NCBI RefSeq assembly: GCF_029626235.1
Contig: NZ_JARUBO010000005.1
Location: forward strand, 5,056,001-5,120,000
Direction: 5' to 3'
Length of the DNA stretch: 64,000 bases
Source of the DNA: Micromonospora sp. WMMD1120
GTDB lineage: Bacteria; Actinomycetota; Actinomycetes; Mycobacteriales; Micromonosporaceae
Position numbers and translations under genes: made by a program. The notes under the pieces are model-generated. The model was not told the origin of the DNA, did no database searches, and saw nothing but the letters and a program-made list of their open reading frames with translations. Every line of letters begins with the position of its first letter. Position 1 is the stretch's first letter. Below, one piece after another: positions 53,457 through 63,910 of the stretch.

Positions 53457-53780
53457 TTGTCTGGTTCGGGGTCCTTCTGGATGTGACAGGCCGCACCCGT
53501 GGGCCGGAATCGTGGCCGGGCCGGGGTCGTTACACACCCTGACGATCGCAGGTGGTCGCCCCCGGGAATCACCCCGGTCGGCCGGTCGTTACACCTGGAC
53601 CCCGGCGCCACGAGCCCCCGCTCGAAGGCCGCCGACCTGGCGTGACAGGCCCCCCGGCCCGAACGCCGCCACCCACGGCGCACCGGGTGTGCCGACCCCC
53701 AGACTTTCGCAGCGCCGGACGAGGTGCTCACACCCCCGCATCGCGCAGGGGTGTCCCTACCCCCGAAGGAGCTCACCCCC
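53457..53780. other. Long leader/intergenic region with repeated motifs
   Basis: 324 bases ahead of the secreted transglycosylase-like gene, without a credible ORF. ggtcgttacac occurs at 53525-53535 and 53584-53594; gtgacaggcc at 53483-53492 and 53642-53651. A 7-bp stem acacccc/ggggtgt (53730-53754) ends about ten bases before the AAGGAG site. Regulator sites or a structured leader are plausible. Confidence 0.5.
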
Positions 53781-54347
53781 ATGAACACGATCATGCGTAA
53801 GAGTGTGCTGTCCGTCGCCGGTCTCGCGTTCGCCGGTGGGATCTTCGCCGGCCCGGTCGCCGCGCACGCCGCGCCGGCCGTGGACGCCAAGCCCGCCACC
53901 ACCGCCGCGGTGGCCGTGCAGGCGCCGAAGCCGCAGGGCGAGCAGTCGCACATCACCCTCAACGACGAGCAGACCGCCAACGTCAAGGCGATCATCGCCG
54001 CGACGAAGAAGGCCGGCCTGCCGGAGCGGGCCGCGGTGATCTCGATCGCGACGAGCCTGCAGGAGTCCAAGCTGGAGAACCTGGGTCACCTGGGTGACGC
54101 CAACGACCACGACTCGCTGGGCCTGTTCCAGCAGCGCCCTAGCTCTGGTTGGGGCACGCCGGAGCAGATCACCGACCCGGAGTACTCGACGACGGCGTTC
54201 CTGAAGGGCCTGCGACAGGTTGACGGGTGGCAGGACATGCCGTTGACCGACGCCGCGCAGACCGTGCAGGTCTCGGCGTACCCGGACGCGTACGCCCAGT
54301 GGGAGCAGCAGGCCACCGACCTCGTCGCCCAGCACTGGAACAGCTGA
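53781..54347 (+). CDS. Secreted lytic-transglycosylase-like protein
   Basis: 188 aa. Sec signal peptide (MNTIMRKSVLSVAGLAFAGG, predicted cleavage near AAHAAPAVD), a linker, then a compact domain: ATKKAGLPERAAVISIATSL, QESKLENLGHLGDANDHDSL and GLFQQRPSSGWGTPEQITDP. The catalytic-Glu-like QESKL and GLFQQRPS match the small lysozyme-fold proteins that are abundant in Micromonospora. It probably remodels peptidoglycan. ATG 53781 follows GAAGGAG. A strong terminator follows. Confidence 0.82.
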   Translation: MNTIMRKSVLSVAGLAFAGGIFAGPVAAHAAPAVDAKPATTAAVAVQAPKPQGEQSHITLNDEQTANVKAIIAATKKAGLPERAAVISIATSLQESKLENLGHLGDANDHDSLGLFQQRPSSGWGTPEQITDPEYSTTAFLKGLRQVDGWQDMPLTDAAQTVQVSAYPDAYAQWEQQATDLVAQHWNS

Positions 54348-54355
54348 CCCGCACC

Positions 54356-54390
54356 ACGGGCCGGCACCCCTGACCGGGGTGCCGGCCCGT
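54356..54390 (+). terminator. Terminator after the transglycosylase-like gene
   Basis: acgggccggcacccc-tgacc-ggggtgccggcccgt: a perfect 15-bp stem starting 9 bp after the stop, followed by a second small hairpin (cggcg-ttt-tcgccg). Confidence 0.9.
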
Positions 54391-54403
54391 CGGCGTTTTC
54401 GCC

Positions 54404-54450
54404 GATCTTGGACAGTTTCCGTTCACGCGTGACGGAAACTGTCCAAGATC
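54404..54450. repeat. 47-bp inverted repeat, possible REP-type element
   Basis: gatcttggacagtttccgt (54404-54422) and its exact complement acggaaactgtccaagatc (54432-54450) flank a 9-base loop that is itself part of the palindrome tcacgcgtga. It is distinct from the terminator just before it and lacks a coding function here. Confidence 0.7.
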
Positions 54451-54552
54451 TCGACGACCGCGCCGGCAGGTGCCGGCGGACGGTGGGAACAAGGGGCACC
54501 GTCGGCTGGTTGTGTGGGGTGTCGGTGTGACTCAGTGTCCCCGGGCCTCACC

Positions 54553-54671
54553 TATATTGCCCTCGCGGAATACCGTTCGGCTGGAGCCGCGTCGCGCCAC
54601 TCGCCGAGAGGCGACCTGCACACCGACACCCAGCGCCGCCCCCGACCCGCACCGGGCCGGGGGCGGCGCTG
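54553..54671 (+). ncRNA. Candidate small RNA
   Basis: A TATATT -10 (54553-54558; TGACTC 19 bp upstream) predicts a start near 54565. The following 105 bases contain tcgcc-gaga-ggcga (54601-54614, a GNRA-type tetraloop hairpin) and end in a 13-bp perfect stem cagcgccgccccc/gggggcggcgctg (54631-54643/54659-54671), a terminator. No ORF fits. No family resemblance to 6C, SRP or tmRNA is apparent. Confidence 0.4.
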
Positions 54672-54750
54672 TCTGCGCCCCTTCCGGACGCGGAGGACGG
54701 CACGTGGTACGCGGCACCCCCGGATGCCCCGATCACGGCACAATGCTCGG

Positions 54751-55152
54751 ATGACAGACGCGCAATCGTGGTCGGCGCAGCCGGGTGTGCTCGTACTGCC
54801 GAGTGGAGCGACGGTGCGCGGACGCCGGATCGCCGCTGCGGCCCCGCCCGCCGACTTCGCGGTGCTGTTGGCGCCGGGTCCGGACCCGGCGTGGCCGCAC
54901 CGGCGGGTCCGGTGGCCGGACTTCTGGATTCCGCTCGACCGGGCGGACGCCCTGGACGCCCTGCGGGACGCGCTGCGACGCGCGCACGACGGCGAACGCG
55001 TCGAGGTGGCCTGTCGGGGCGGTGTGGGGCGCACCGGGACGGCGCTGGCCGCGTTGACGATCCTGGACGGTCTGCCGGTCGAGCGGGCGGTGCCGTGGGT
55101 CCGGGCCGGCTACCACCCGAAGGCGGTGGAGACCCCCTGGCAGCGACGTTGG

Positions 55153-55170
<18 letters not shown>
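54751..55170 (+). CDS. Dual-specificity/protein-tyrosine-phosphatase-like protein
   Basis: 139 aa. The phosphatase signature is EVACRGGVGRTGTALAALTI (C-x5-R), with WPHRRVRWPDFWIPLDRADA containing the general-acid Asp upstream, and an N-terminal strand. Cytoplasmic. CACAAT lies six bases before ATG 54751, suggesting a leaderless mRNA. Convergent overlap of 18 bp with the UvrA-like gene. The substrate (phosphotyrosine, phosphoinositide or mRNA cap) is unknown. Confidence 0.85.
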
Positions 55171-57432
<2,262 letters not shown>

Positions 57433-57494
57433 GCGGACCCTTCACGGAAGTCATGGCGGGACGACTCTCCCGCCGAGCACTGACGGGTTCTATT

Positions 57495-57597
57495 GTCTCA
57501 TTCATACCCATGTAGAGACTTTCGACGGAATCCCCGAACAGGCGCAGACGCGATGTCCCTCCAAGTCTCAAATCACGTGGTAACCGCTACGGTTGCC
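57495..57597. promoter_or_regulatory. Operators between the UvrA-like gene and the tandem MerR
   Basis: gtctc (57495-57499) and gagac (57515-57519) form one dyad around attcatacccatgta. ggtaaccg-cta-cggttgcc (57579-57597, 7 of 8 symmetric) is a second, overlapping a -10 TACGGT (57588-57593). That -10 lies seven bases before GTG 57601, so the MerR transcript is probably leaderless. Confidence 0.6.
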
Positions 57598-57600
57598 GTC

Positions 57601-58329
57601 GTGGACGTCGAGCCGGAGACCCGGCTGCGCGCCGTGGACCTGGCGGCGACCGTCGGGATCTCGGTGCAGCAGGTGCGCAACTACGTCGAGCAGGGGGTGC
57701 TGCCGCCGGTGCGGCGCACCCCGAGCGGCTACCGCGTCTTCACCACCGCGCACGCGCGGGCGCTGACCGTCGCGCGACGGCTGGCCGAGGGGCACGGCTG
57801 GGTCCGTACCCGGGAGGTCATGGCGGCGGTGCACTCCGGCGACCTGCCGGCGGCCCTGGCGGCGCTCGACGGCGGCCATGCCGAGCTGGACCGGGAGCGC
57901 GCCGAGATCCGCCGGGTGCTGGGCGCGTTCGAGACAGTGCTGGCCGGGCCTCCGGCCGCCCGACCGGCTGCCCGGCGCGGCGCCCGCATCGGCGAGGTCG
58001 CCGCGCTCGTCGGGGTCCGTACCTCGCAGCTGCGCCTCTGGGAGGAGCGCGGGCTGCTGCGGCCGGCCCGCACGCCCGGCACCAACTACCGGGTGTACGA
58101 CGAGGCGGAGCTACGCGCCGCGCAGGTCATCGCGCTGCTGCGACGCGGCGCGTACCCCTTCGAGATCATCGAGGCGGTGCTGGGCGAACTGCGGACCACC
58201 GGCAGCCCGCAGCGGGTCCGCGCCGAGCTGGCCCGCCGTGAGCACGAACTGCACGCCCGCAGCCTGCGACGGCTGCGCGGCACCGCCGCGCTGCACGACT
58301 ACCTCCGCGGACGCGGCGACACGGGTTGA
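57601..58329 (+). CDS. Tandem MerR-domain transcriptional regulator
   Basis: 242 aa with two MerR winged-HTH domains: the first around residues 8-75 (RAVDLAATVGISVQQVRNYV, GVLPPVRRTPSGYRVFTTAH), the second around 125-190 (ARIGEVAALVGVRTSQLRLW, LLRPARTPGTNYRVYDEAEL). A short C-terminal helical tail follows. Double MerR proteins may bind DNA as pseudo-dimers. It is divergent from the UvrA-like gene and probably controls it. GTG 57601 is preferred because of the promoter and dyad; an upstream ATG (57553) would add 16 uncharacteristic residues. Confidence 0.8.
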   Translation: MDVEPETRLRAVDLAATVGISVQQVRNYVEQGVLPPVRRTPSGYRVFTTAHARALTVARRLAEGHGWVRTREVMAAVHSGDLPAALAALDGGHAELDRERAEIRRVLGAFETVLAGPPAARPAARRGARIGEVAALVGVRTSQLRLWEERGLLRPARTPGTNYRVYDEAELRAAQVIALLRRGAYPFEIIEAVLGELRTTGSPQRVRAELARREHELHARSLRRLRGTAALHDYLRGRGDTG

Positions 58330-58382
58330 CCGCGCCGGCCATCCCGGCCCGTCGCGGCATCCCCCTGACTAGGGTCGGGCAC

Positions 58383-59588
58383 ATGAGAGCTGCGCTGCTG
58401 GCGGCCGCGACGTCCGCCGTCCTGCTCGCTCCCGCGCCGGTCACCGTGGCGGGAGCGTCCGCCGCGCCGACGCCGCGCTGCCCACGGGTGCCCGCCCCGG
58501 CGGCGTCGCGCCCGCCCCGCCCCACCCCTCCGCCCGCCGTACCCGCGCACCGGGTGATCGGCGGGGCGGCGCTGGACACCGCCGGAATGGTCGTGCCGGC
58601 CGGCGTCGCCGCGCCGCCCGCCCTCACCGCCACGTCGTGGCTCGTCGCCGACCTGGACAGCGGCCAGGTGCTCGGCGGCTGTGGCCCGCACGAGTACGGC
58701 ACCCCGGCCAGCGTCCAGAAGCTGCTGCTGGCGGCCACGATGCTGCCCCGTCTGGACCCGAGGCAGACGGTCACCGTGACCGACGAGGACATGAACATCG
58801 AACCGGGCTCCTCCGCCGTCGGCCTGGTCGCCGGTGGGCGGTACCGCATCGAGACCATCTGGCTCGGACTGCTGCTCAACTCGGGCAACGAGGCCGCCAA
58901 CGCGCTGGCCCGACTCGGGAGCGGAACGGACAGCGCGGCGGCCGGGGTACGCGCCATGAACGAGCACGCCCACCACCTCGGCGCGCTGCAGACGCACGCG
59001 GTCACCCCCTCCGGGCTGGACGGCAGGGGGCAGTTCACCAGCGCGTACGACCTGGCGTTGATCGCACGGGCCTGCTTCGCCCAGCCGACCTTCCGCCGGT
59101 ACGCGCTGACCCGGCAGACGTCGATCCCGGCCCAGCCGGCGCAGCGCACCAAGGGCTTCGCCATCCAGAACGAGAACCAGCTCGTCCACCGCTACCCGGG
59201 AGCCCTCGGCGGCAAGACCGGCTTCACCGACCTGGCCCGGCACACCTACGTGGGGGCGGCGGAGCGCGGCGGACGACGCCTGGTGGTGACGCTGCTGGGT
59301 GCCGAGTCGACGCCGGCACGCGGCTGGGAGCAGGGCGCCGCCCTGTTGGACTGGGGATTCACGCTGCCCCGGGACGCCTCGGTGGGCCGGCTGGTCGAGC
59401 CCGGCGAGCTGACCGCCACGCCGTCCGTGGCACCGTCCGCGCTGGCGGCGCCGGCACGCCCGGCGGCGGCCAGCGGACCGACGCGTACCGGCGCCGGCTG
59501 GCTCTGGTCGGTGACCGCGCTCAGCGGCGCGGGTCTGCTCGTGCTCGGCGCTGGGCTGCTGTGGCGGCGACGCCGCCAGGCGCCCTGA
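58383..59588 (+). CDS. D-alanyl-D-alanine carboxypeptidase (DacC/PBP5-type)
   Basis: 401 aa, exported: signal peptide at the N-terminus and a C-terminal membrane anchor (LWSVTALSGAGLLVLGAGLL then WRRRRQAP), so it is held at the outer face of the membrane. Penicillin-binding motifs: S110-x-x-K113 (TPASVQKLLLAAT), SGN (NSGNEAANALA) and KTG (GGKTGFTDLARHTYV). It trims D-Ala from the peptidoglycan stem peptide. -10 TAGGGT lies seven bases before ATG 58383, so the mRNA may be leaderless. Confidence 0.92.
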   Translation: MRAALLAAATSAVLLAPAPVTVAGASAAPTPRCPRVPAPAASRPPRPTPPPAVPAHRVIGGAALDTAGMVVPAGVAAPPALTATSWLVADLDSGQVLGGCGPHEYGTPASVQKLLLAATMLPRLDPRQTVTVTDEDMNIEPGSSAVGLVAGGRYRIETIWLGLLLNSGNEAANALARLGSGTDSAAAGVRAMNEHAHHLGALQTHAVTPSGLDGRGQFTSAYDLALIARACFAQPTFRRYALTRQTSIPAQPAQRTKGFAIQNENQLVHRYPGALGGKTGFTDLARHTYVGAAERGGRRLVVTLLGAESTPARGWEQGAALLDWGFTLPRDASVGRLVEPGELTATPSVAPSALAAPARPAAASGPTRTGAGWLWSVTALSGAGLLVLGAGLLWRRRRQAP

Positions 59589-59592
59589 CGGA

Positions 59593-59621
59593 TCGACATC
59601 GGGCGGCGCCCTCCATAGACT
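59593..59621 (+). promoter_or_regulatory. Promoter of the cyclophilin gene
   Basis: TCGACA (59593-59598), a 17-bp spacer, TAGACT (59616-59621). About 38 nt before the GTG start, leaving room for the AGGAGG ribosome site at about 59648-59653. Confidence 0.65.
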
Positions 59622-59658
59622 CCGGTCTTTGTGGCACCACGAGATCAGGAGGATCCCT

Positions 59659-60456
59659 GTGTCGAGTGAACTCGAACCGCGTCCCACCGTGGCGGCACCC
59701 CGCCGGCCGGCGCGCGCCCTGACCCGCCTCGCCGGGGTGGCAGTGCTCGCCGGAGCGCTGGTCGTCGGCGCGTCCGCCACCGCGGTCGCCGCACCGGGCC
59801 CGCCGGCCGACGCGCCGCGCACCACCCACGGCCCGTGCGCGTACACCGAGACGCCGGAGGAGCCCGCGGCCCGGCCGGTGCCGCTGCCGCCCGACCCCCG
59901 GCGCACGCCGGCCCGGGGCAGTGTCCGGGTGACACTGGCGACCAACCACGGGCCGATCGGCCTGACGCTGGACCGGGCCGCCGCGCCGTGCACGGTGCAG
60001 AGCTTCCTGCACCTGGTGGGCAAGCGCTTCTACGACCGCACCTCGTGCCACCGCCTCACCGCCTACCCGACGCTGAGTGTGTTGCAGTGCGGTGACCCGT
60101 CCGGCACCGGCGCGGGCGGGCCGGGCTACCGGTACCGCGACGAGCTGCCGACCGACCTGCCGCCCGCGCCCACCGACCCGACCGGCGAGCGCCGGGTGTA
60201 CGCCCGCGGGGTGCTCGCCATGGCCAACGCCGGGCCGGACACCAACGGCAGCCAGTTCTTCCTGGTCTACGCCAACTCCGCGCTGCGACCCAACTACACG
60301 ATCTTCGGCGAGGTCGACGCCGCCGGCCTGGCCACCCTGGATCGGATCGCCGCCGGCGGGATCGCGCCGACCGCCGAGGACCCGGCCCCGGTCGACGGCG
60401 CGCCCGCGCTGCCGGTGTACATCCGCAAGGCCGTCCGGGTCCACCACCACCACTGA
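59659..60456 (+). CDS. Secreted cyclophilin-type peptidyl-prolyl isomerase
   Basis: 265 aa from GTG 59659 (AGGAGG upstream). A signal/anchor helix (LAGVAVLAGALVVGASATAV) precedes a Pro-rich linker and the cyclophilin domain: VTLATNHGPIGLTLDRAAAP, CHRLTAYPTLSVLQCGDPSG (His-Arg region), then MANAGPDTNGSQFFLVYANS and IFGEVDAAG. It catalyses cis-trans proline isomerisation outside the membrane. The natural C-terminus ends in four histidines. Convergent with the LacI gene across a hairpin. Confidence 0.9.
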   Translation: MSSELEPRPTVAAPRRPARALTRLAGVAVLAGALVVGASATAVAAPGPPADAPRTTHGPCAYTETPEEPAARPVPLPPDPRRTPARGSVRVTLATNHGPIGLTLDRAAAPCTVQSFLHLVGKRFYDRTSCHRLTAYPTLSVLQCGDPSGTGAGGPGYRYRDELPTDLPPAPTDPTGERRVYARGVLAMANAGPDTNGSQFFLVYANSALRPNYTIFGEVDAAGLATLDRIAAGGIAPTAEDPAPVDGAPALPVYIRKAVRVHHHH

Positions 60457-60514
60457 TCGCGCTGGGCGGTGGGGCGACCTCCGCTCGCGCACCGCGCACC
60501 GGAATTACCGGAAT

Positions 60515-60548
60515 CGCGGCGGAACCGGTCCGACCGGTCTCCGCCGCG
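60515..60548. terminator. Bidirectional hairpin between cyclophilin and lacI
   Basis: cgcggcgga (60515-60523) pairs with tccgccgcg (60540-60548); inside it accggt-ccg-accggt adds a second stem. Placed between the convergent stops. Confidence 0.65.
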
Positions 60549-60558
60549 GTTCCGGCCG

Positions 60559-61596
60559 TCACGACGGGTCGGGCGACCCGGTCGGCGGCGCGGCGGTGCT
60601 GTCCCGGACGACCAGTTCCGTGGCGAGCTCCACCCGGGGCGAGTCGATGCCCTCGCCCTGGGCCAGGCGCAGCACTGTCCGGGCCGCCAACCGTCCCATC
60701 TCGACGAGCGGTTGACGCACGGTGGTGAGCGGCGGTGACGCCCAGCGCGCCTCCGGCAGGTCGTCGAAGCCGACGACGCTCACGTCGTCCGGTACGCGCA
60801 GACCGCGCCGCCGGATGGCCTCGTAGACACCGAACGCCATCTGGTCGCTGGCGGCGAAGATGCCGGTCGGCGGGTCGGCGAGATCGAGCAGCGTGGTCGC
60901 TGCGGCGAACCCGGAGGCGTGGTAGAAGTCGCCCGGGTAGATCAGGGCGTCGTCCACCGGCACCCCGGCGGCCTCCAGCCCGGCCCGGTAACCGTCGAGC
61001 CGGGCCCGGCTGCACAGCAGGTGCGTCGGCCCGGCCACGAAACCGATGCGGCGGTGCCCGATCGAGAGCAGGTGCTCGGTGGCGGCCAGCCCGCCGGCCC
61101 AGTTGGTGGCCCCGATCGTCGGCACGTCCATCGCCGGCACGCCGGCCGGGTCAACGACCACCACCGGCACGTTGAGCCGGCGTAGTTGCGCGTGCAACGG
61201 CGGGCTCAGGTGCGAGGTCACGAAGATGACGCCGTCGGTGGCCCGGGTCCGCAGGTTCTGTAACCACTGCCGGGCGGCGGTCGGCTGCCGGTGGATCGCG
61301 GAGACGACGGTACCGACCCCCGCCCCGTGCCCGACGTCCTCCACACCACGGATGATCTCCACGGCCCAGGGGCTGTCCAGGTCGTTGAAGACCAGGTCGA
61401 CGAGGCCGGCGCGGCGGACGCTGCGGCTGGTACGACGCCGGTAACCGTGGTGGCGCAACAGCTCCTCGACCCGCTCCCGGGTGCCGGGGGCCACATCGGA
61501 GCGCCCGTTGAGCACCCGGGACACCGTCGGCACCGACACCCCGGCCTCCCGCGCGATCGCGGTGATGGTCACCCTGCGTCCGTCGTCCGCGCCCAC
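60559..61596 (-). CDS. LacI-family transcriptional regulator
   Basis: 345 aa. HTH VTITAIAREAGVSVPTVSRV, hinge LRHHGYRRRTSRSVRRAGLV, effector domain with VSVVGFDDLPEARWASPPLT and VRQPLVEMGRLAARTVLRLA. GTG 61596 was chosen because AAGGAG lies six bases upstream and the protein then begins just before the HTH. ATG 61683 would add 29 unlikely residues. A dyad AACTAT-CGGC-ATAGTT lies further upstream. No sugar operon is adjacent, so its targets are unknown. Confidence 0.9.
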   Translation of the reverse strand: MGADDGRRVTITAIAREAGVSVPTVSRVLNGRSDVAPGTRERVEELLRHHGYRRRTSRSVRRAGLVDLVFNDLDSPWAVEIIRGVEDVGHGAGVGTVVSAIHRQPTAARQWLQNLRTRATDGVIFVTSHLSPPLHAQLRRLNVPVVVVDPAGVPAMDVPTIGATNWAGGLAATEHLLSIGHRRIGFVAGPTHLLCSRARLDGYRAGLEAAGVPVDDALIYPGDFYHASGFAAATTLLDLADPPTGIFAASDQMAFGVYEAIRRRGLRVPDDVSVVGFDDLPEARWASPPLTTVRQPLVEMGRLAARTVLRLAQGEGIDSPRVELATELVVRDSTAAPPTGSPDPS

Positions 61597-61726
61597 CCGC
61601 GTCTCCTTCACCGAGCCGGAGGAGCGACCGTCGAGCGTCGTCCCCCGTGTGTCCCGAAACGGCGTGCCCGTTCCACGCGTCATCTTGCCTCACCGGCAGG
61701 GGTTGACGACATGCCAGGTCCGTTCG

Positions 61727-61756
61727 AACTATCGGCATAGTTGCGGAAATCTTCCG
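61727..61756. promoter_or_regulatory. LacI operator candidate
   Basis: AACTAT-CGGC-ATAGTT (61727-61742), perfect 6-bp arms, followed by CGGAA-atc-TTCCG (about 61744-61756). It lies upstream of the LacI gene on its 5' side. Confidence 0.55.
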
Positions 61757-61844
61757 GACATTTTTCGGCATCTTCCGGCGTACCGGGCCGGGGCAGCGTC
61801 GGGCCGGTCGGCTCCGCACCCCCGGAACAGGGCTCGAGGCGGTC

Positions 61845-63323
61845 TCAGTGCTGGCACACCGGTCGGTCCGTCACCCAGTGCTTGTTGACCAGGTTGACGA
61901 CCGGCGGTGGGTCGGGGATGCCGCCCTCGGCGGCGATGGGTTTGGCGTTGAAGACTCGCAGGAAGAAGTTGATCACCTTGGCGACCAGGGCCGGGATCGT
62001 GTAGCCGATGCCGTACCTCGCGTTTATCGTGAGGTCGGCGCGATTGCAGCCCTCGCCGGCGGCAAGGCCCTGCAGACCACCGAAGCCGATGCTCGAACCT
62101 CGGGTGATGCCCACAGTGGTGGTGAGCCCGGCGTACAGTCCGGCGCTGAACACGACCGCGCCGAGGCCGACGAAGAACTTCACGTCGTAGTCGATGAGCA
62201 GGGCGTTCGCCCCCACCGACCGGCCGTCGACGGAGTCGACGAGACTGCGTTTCACCTGCAGGCCACCGGGCCAGCGTGGGCCGAACCTGCCGTCGGCATA
62301 GCCGAAGCCCATCGTGCCGCCGAGCGAGTACTCACCGGAGGCCTTGATCGTGGTGTGCCCGGCGCTGAAGCCGGTGCGGATTCCGATCGACTGTCGAACG
62401 GTCGCGGAGAACGGGATGCCCAGTATGGATTCGATCGGCACGCTGAAGGTGACCGGGACGAACGCGACGGGATGGACGTTCTGCCCGGTTGTGGTGGTGG
62501 CGTCGACCTGGACCCGGACTCCGCCGGCACCGTGGATCCGCAGTTCGGCGACGGTGACCGTGGAGCCGTCGATCACCAGGTGGAACGTTGCCGAGGGCCG
62601 TTTCATCACGAAGGCGATGCTGCCCGAGAGGCTGAGCCCACTGTCCCGGTAGGAGAAGCGTGCGCCGACACCGTCGGCACAGCAGAGGGCCTCGGCCTCC
62701 AGCTTGTCTGCCCGGGCCGCCGCGCTCGCGGTGAGCGGTGCGGCGGCGGTGGCCGGCCGGGTGCCGGTCAGCGTCAGGGCGTTGACGGTCGTGGCCGGGG
62801 CGCTGTTGACCGTCGCGGTCGCCGTCGGTTCTGACCGCGGTGCTTCCGGACTCGGGTGGGCCCAGAAGGTGTCGTCGAACTGGTAGGCGGACGCGTCGGC
62901 CAGGGAGATGGGCTGTGCGGATCTGAACTCGCCGTCCTGGATGACATCGGTGATCCCTACCGGGCCGATGGTGACGGCGAGGTCCCGGCCGTCGCGCCGT
63001 GCGTCGAGCACCCGCCCGACCCCGCGCCCGGTGAGGAACATGACCTTGCCCGGGGCCAGCCGGTCGGCGTTTCCCGCCCGGGGGTCGATCCGCCAGGTCA
63101 GGCCGCCGTCGGTGACCGACCGCACCACGCTGCTGCCGCCGGACACGATGACGACGTCCCGGTGCAGGGTCACGTCCGGGTGTGCGGCGGGCGCGGCGCC
63201 GTAACGCAGATCATTCTTGTCATCGGCGGGTACGGCGGGTCTCGCGTCCAGGCACGCGGTCAGAGCGAGCAGGACGGTCGCGGCAGCGACGGCCGCACGG
63301 GCCTGCCGCGTCGGGAGACTCAT
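61845..63323 (-). CDS. Large lipoprotein of unknown function
   Basis: 492 aa, exported: signal with lipobox ALTAC near residue 25. The mature part has a long Ala/Thr-rich segment (around 165-215) followed by a beta-rich domain (GARFSYRDSGLSLSGSIAFV, FHLVIDGSTVTVAELRIHG). Two Cys in EALCCADGV and a C-terminal CQH are noted. No family recognised. Coupled to the upstream DUF3558-type gene by an ATGA overlap. Confidence 0.7.
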   Translation of the reverse strand: MSLPTRQARAAVAAATVLLALTACLDARPAVPADDKNDLRYGAAPAAHPDVTLHRDVVIVSGGSSVVRSVTDGGLTWRIDPRAGNADRLAPGKVMFLTGRGVGRVLDARRDGRDLAVTIGPVGITDVIQDGEFRSAQPISLADASAYQFDDTFWAHPSPEAPRSEPTATATVNSAPATTVNALTLTGTRPATAAAPLTASAAARADKLEAEALCCADGVGARFSYRDSGLSLSGSIAFVMKRPSATFHLVIDGSTVTVAELRIHGAGGVRVQVDATTTTGQNVHPVAFVPVTFSVPIESILGIPFSATVRQSIGIRTGFSAGHTTIKASGEYSLGGTMGFGYADGRFGPRWPGGLQVKRSLVDSVDGRSVGANALLIDYDVKFFVGLGAVVFSAGLYAGLTTTVGITRGSSIGFGGLQGLAAGEGCNRADLTINARYGIGYTIPALVAKVINFFLRVFNAKPIAAEGGIPDPPPVVNLVNKHWVTDRPVCQH

Positions 63324-63910
63324 AACCGCGTCACCACATCCCGGGCCAGGTCCTCCAGCGCCTGCCGGGACGCCGCCGGATCGGCCAGCGTGACCAGTCG
63401 GATGGCGACCCAGGTGCCGCCGACGGCGACGAACACCGCGCCGTCCTCAATGTGCGCCTCGTCACCGACGCCAGTCACGGGTCTCAGGTCGTGGCCGAGG
63501 TCGCGGTCGATGTCGAGGATCTTCTTGGCCCCAGCGCCGACGTAGACCTCGACCTGGGCTGTGGGTCCGCTGACCGGCGCGGTGTAGGTGCAGGATTCCG
63601 GGGCCGCGACCGGGTCCTGCAAGGGCGTCCCGGCCAGACGCTCGGCGGCGGCCTTCGGCACCAACGCGCACGGGTCGGCGGTCCGGGCCGGGGTCGCGGC
63701 GACGTCGGGCTGGGCGGCCGGTGCGGCGACGTCGGGCTGCGTGACGGCGGACGGTGGTGGAGCTGGGTCGGCCGTGCCGCACCCGGTCAGCGCGAGGATC
63801 ATGACCGCCACGGGGATGGCCGCGGCCGAGCGGGTGGCGCTGATCCTGGGTGCGGTCGAGCCCAGGGGCGGTGTCCGCACTGCGGGTTCGTAGCCGGGTG
63901 GTCGTCGCAT
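63320..63910 (-). CDS. DUF3558-type lipoprotein
   Basis: 196 aa. Lipobox ALTGCG after a signal peptide of about 40 residues, a Pro/Ala linker, then DPCALVPKAAAERLAGTPLQ, SCTYTAPVSGPTAQVEVYVG and VGDEAHIEDGAVFVAVGGTW. This matches the DUF3558 pattern of secreted actinobacterial lipoproteins (paired Cys and VGDEA). It is the first gene of a coupled pair with the 492-aa lipoprotein, overlapping by ATGA. Function unknown. Confidence 0.85.
   Translation of the reverse strand: MRRPPGYEPAVRTPPLGSTAPRISATRSAAAIPVAVMILALTGCGTADPAPPPSAVTQPDVAAPAAQPDVAATPARTADPCALVPKAAAERLAGTPLQDPVAAPESCTYTAPVSGPTAQVEVYVGAGAKKILDIDRDLGHDLRPVTGVGDEAHIEDGAVFVAVGGTWVAIRLVTLADPAASRQALEDLARDVVTRL

Noticed and set aside
53457..53780. 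c-di-AMP (ydaO) riboswitch before the secreted cell-wall enzyme
   Set aside because: That riboswitch precedes similar genes in other actinomycetes, but its conserved blocks are not present here.
54553..54671. 6C RNA, SRP RNA or tmRNA
   Set aside because: The characteristic C-rich loops, SRP GGAA tetraloop stem and tRNA-like ends are absent.
61597..61683. Upstream ATG start for the second LacI gene
   Set aside because: It adds 29 low-complexity residues; the GTG at 61596 has a better ribosome site and places the HTH at the N-terminus.
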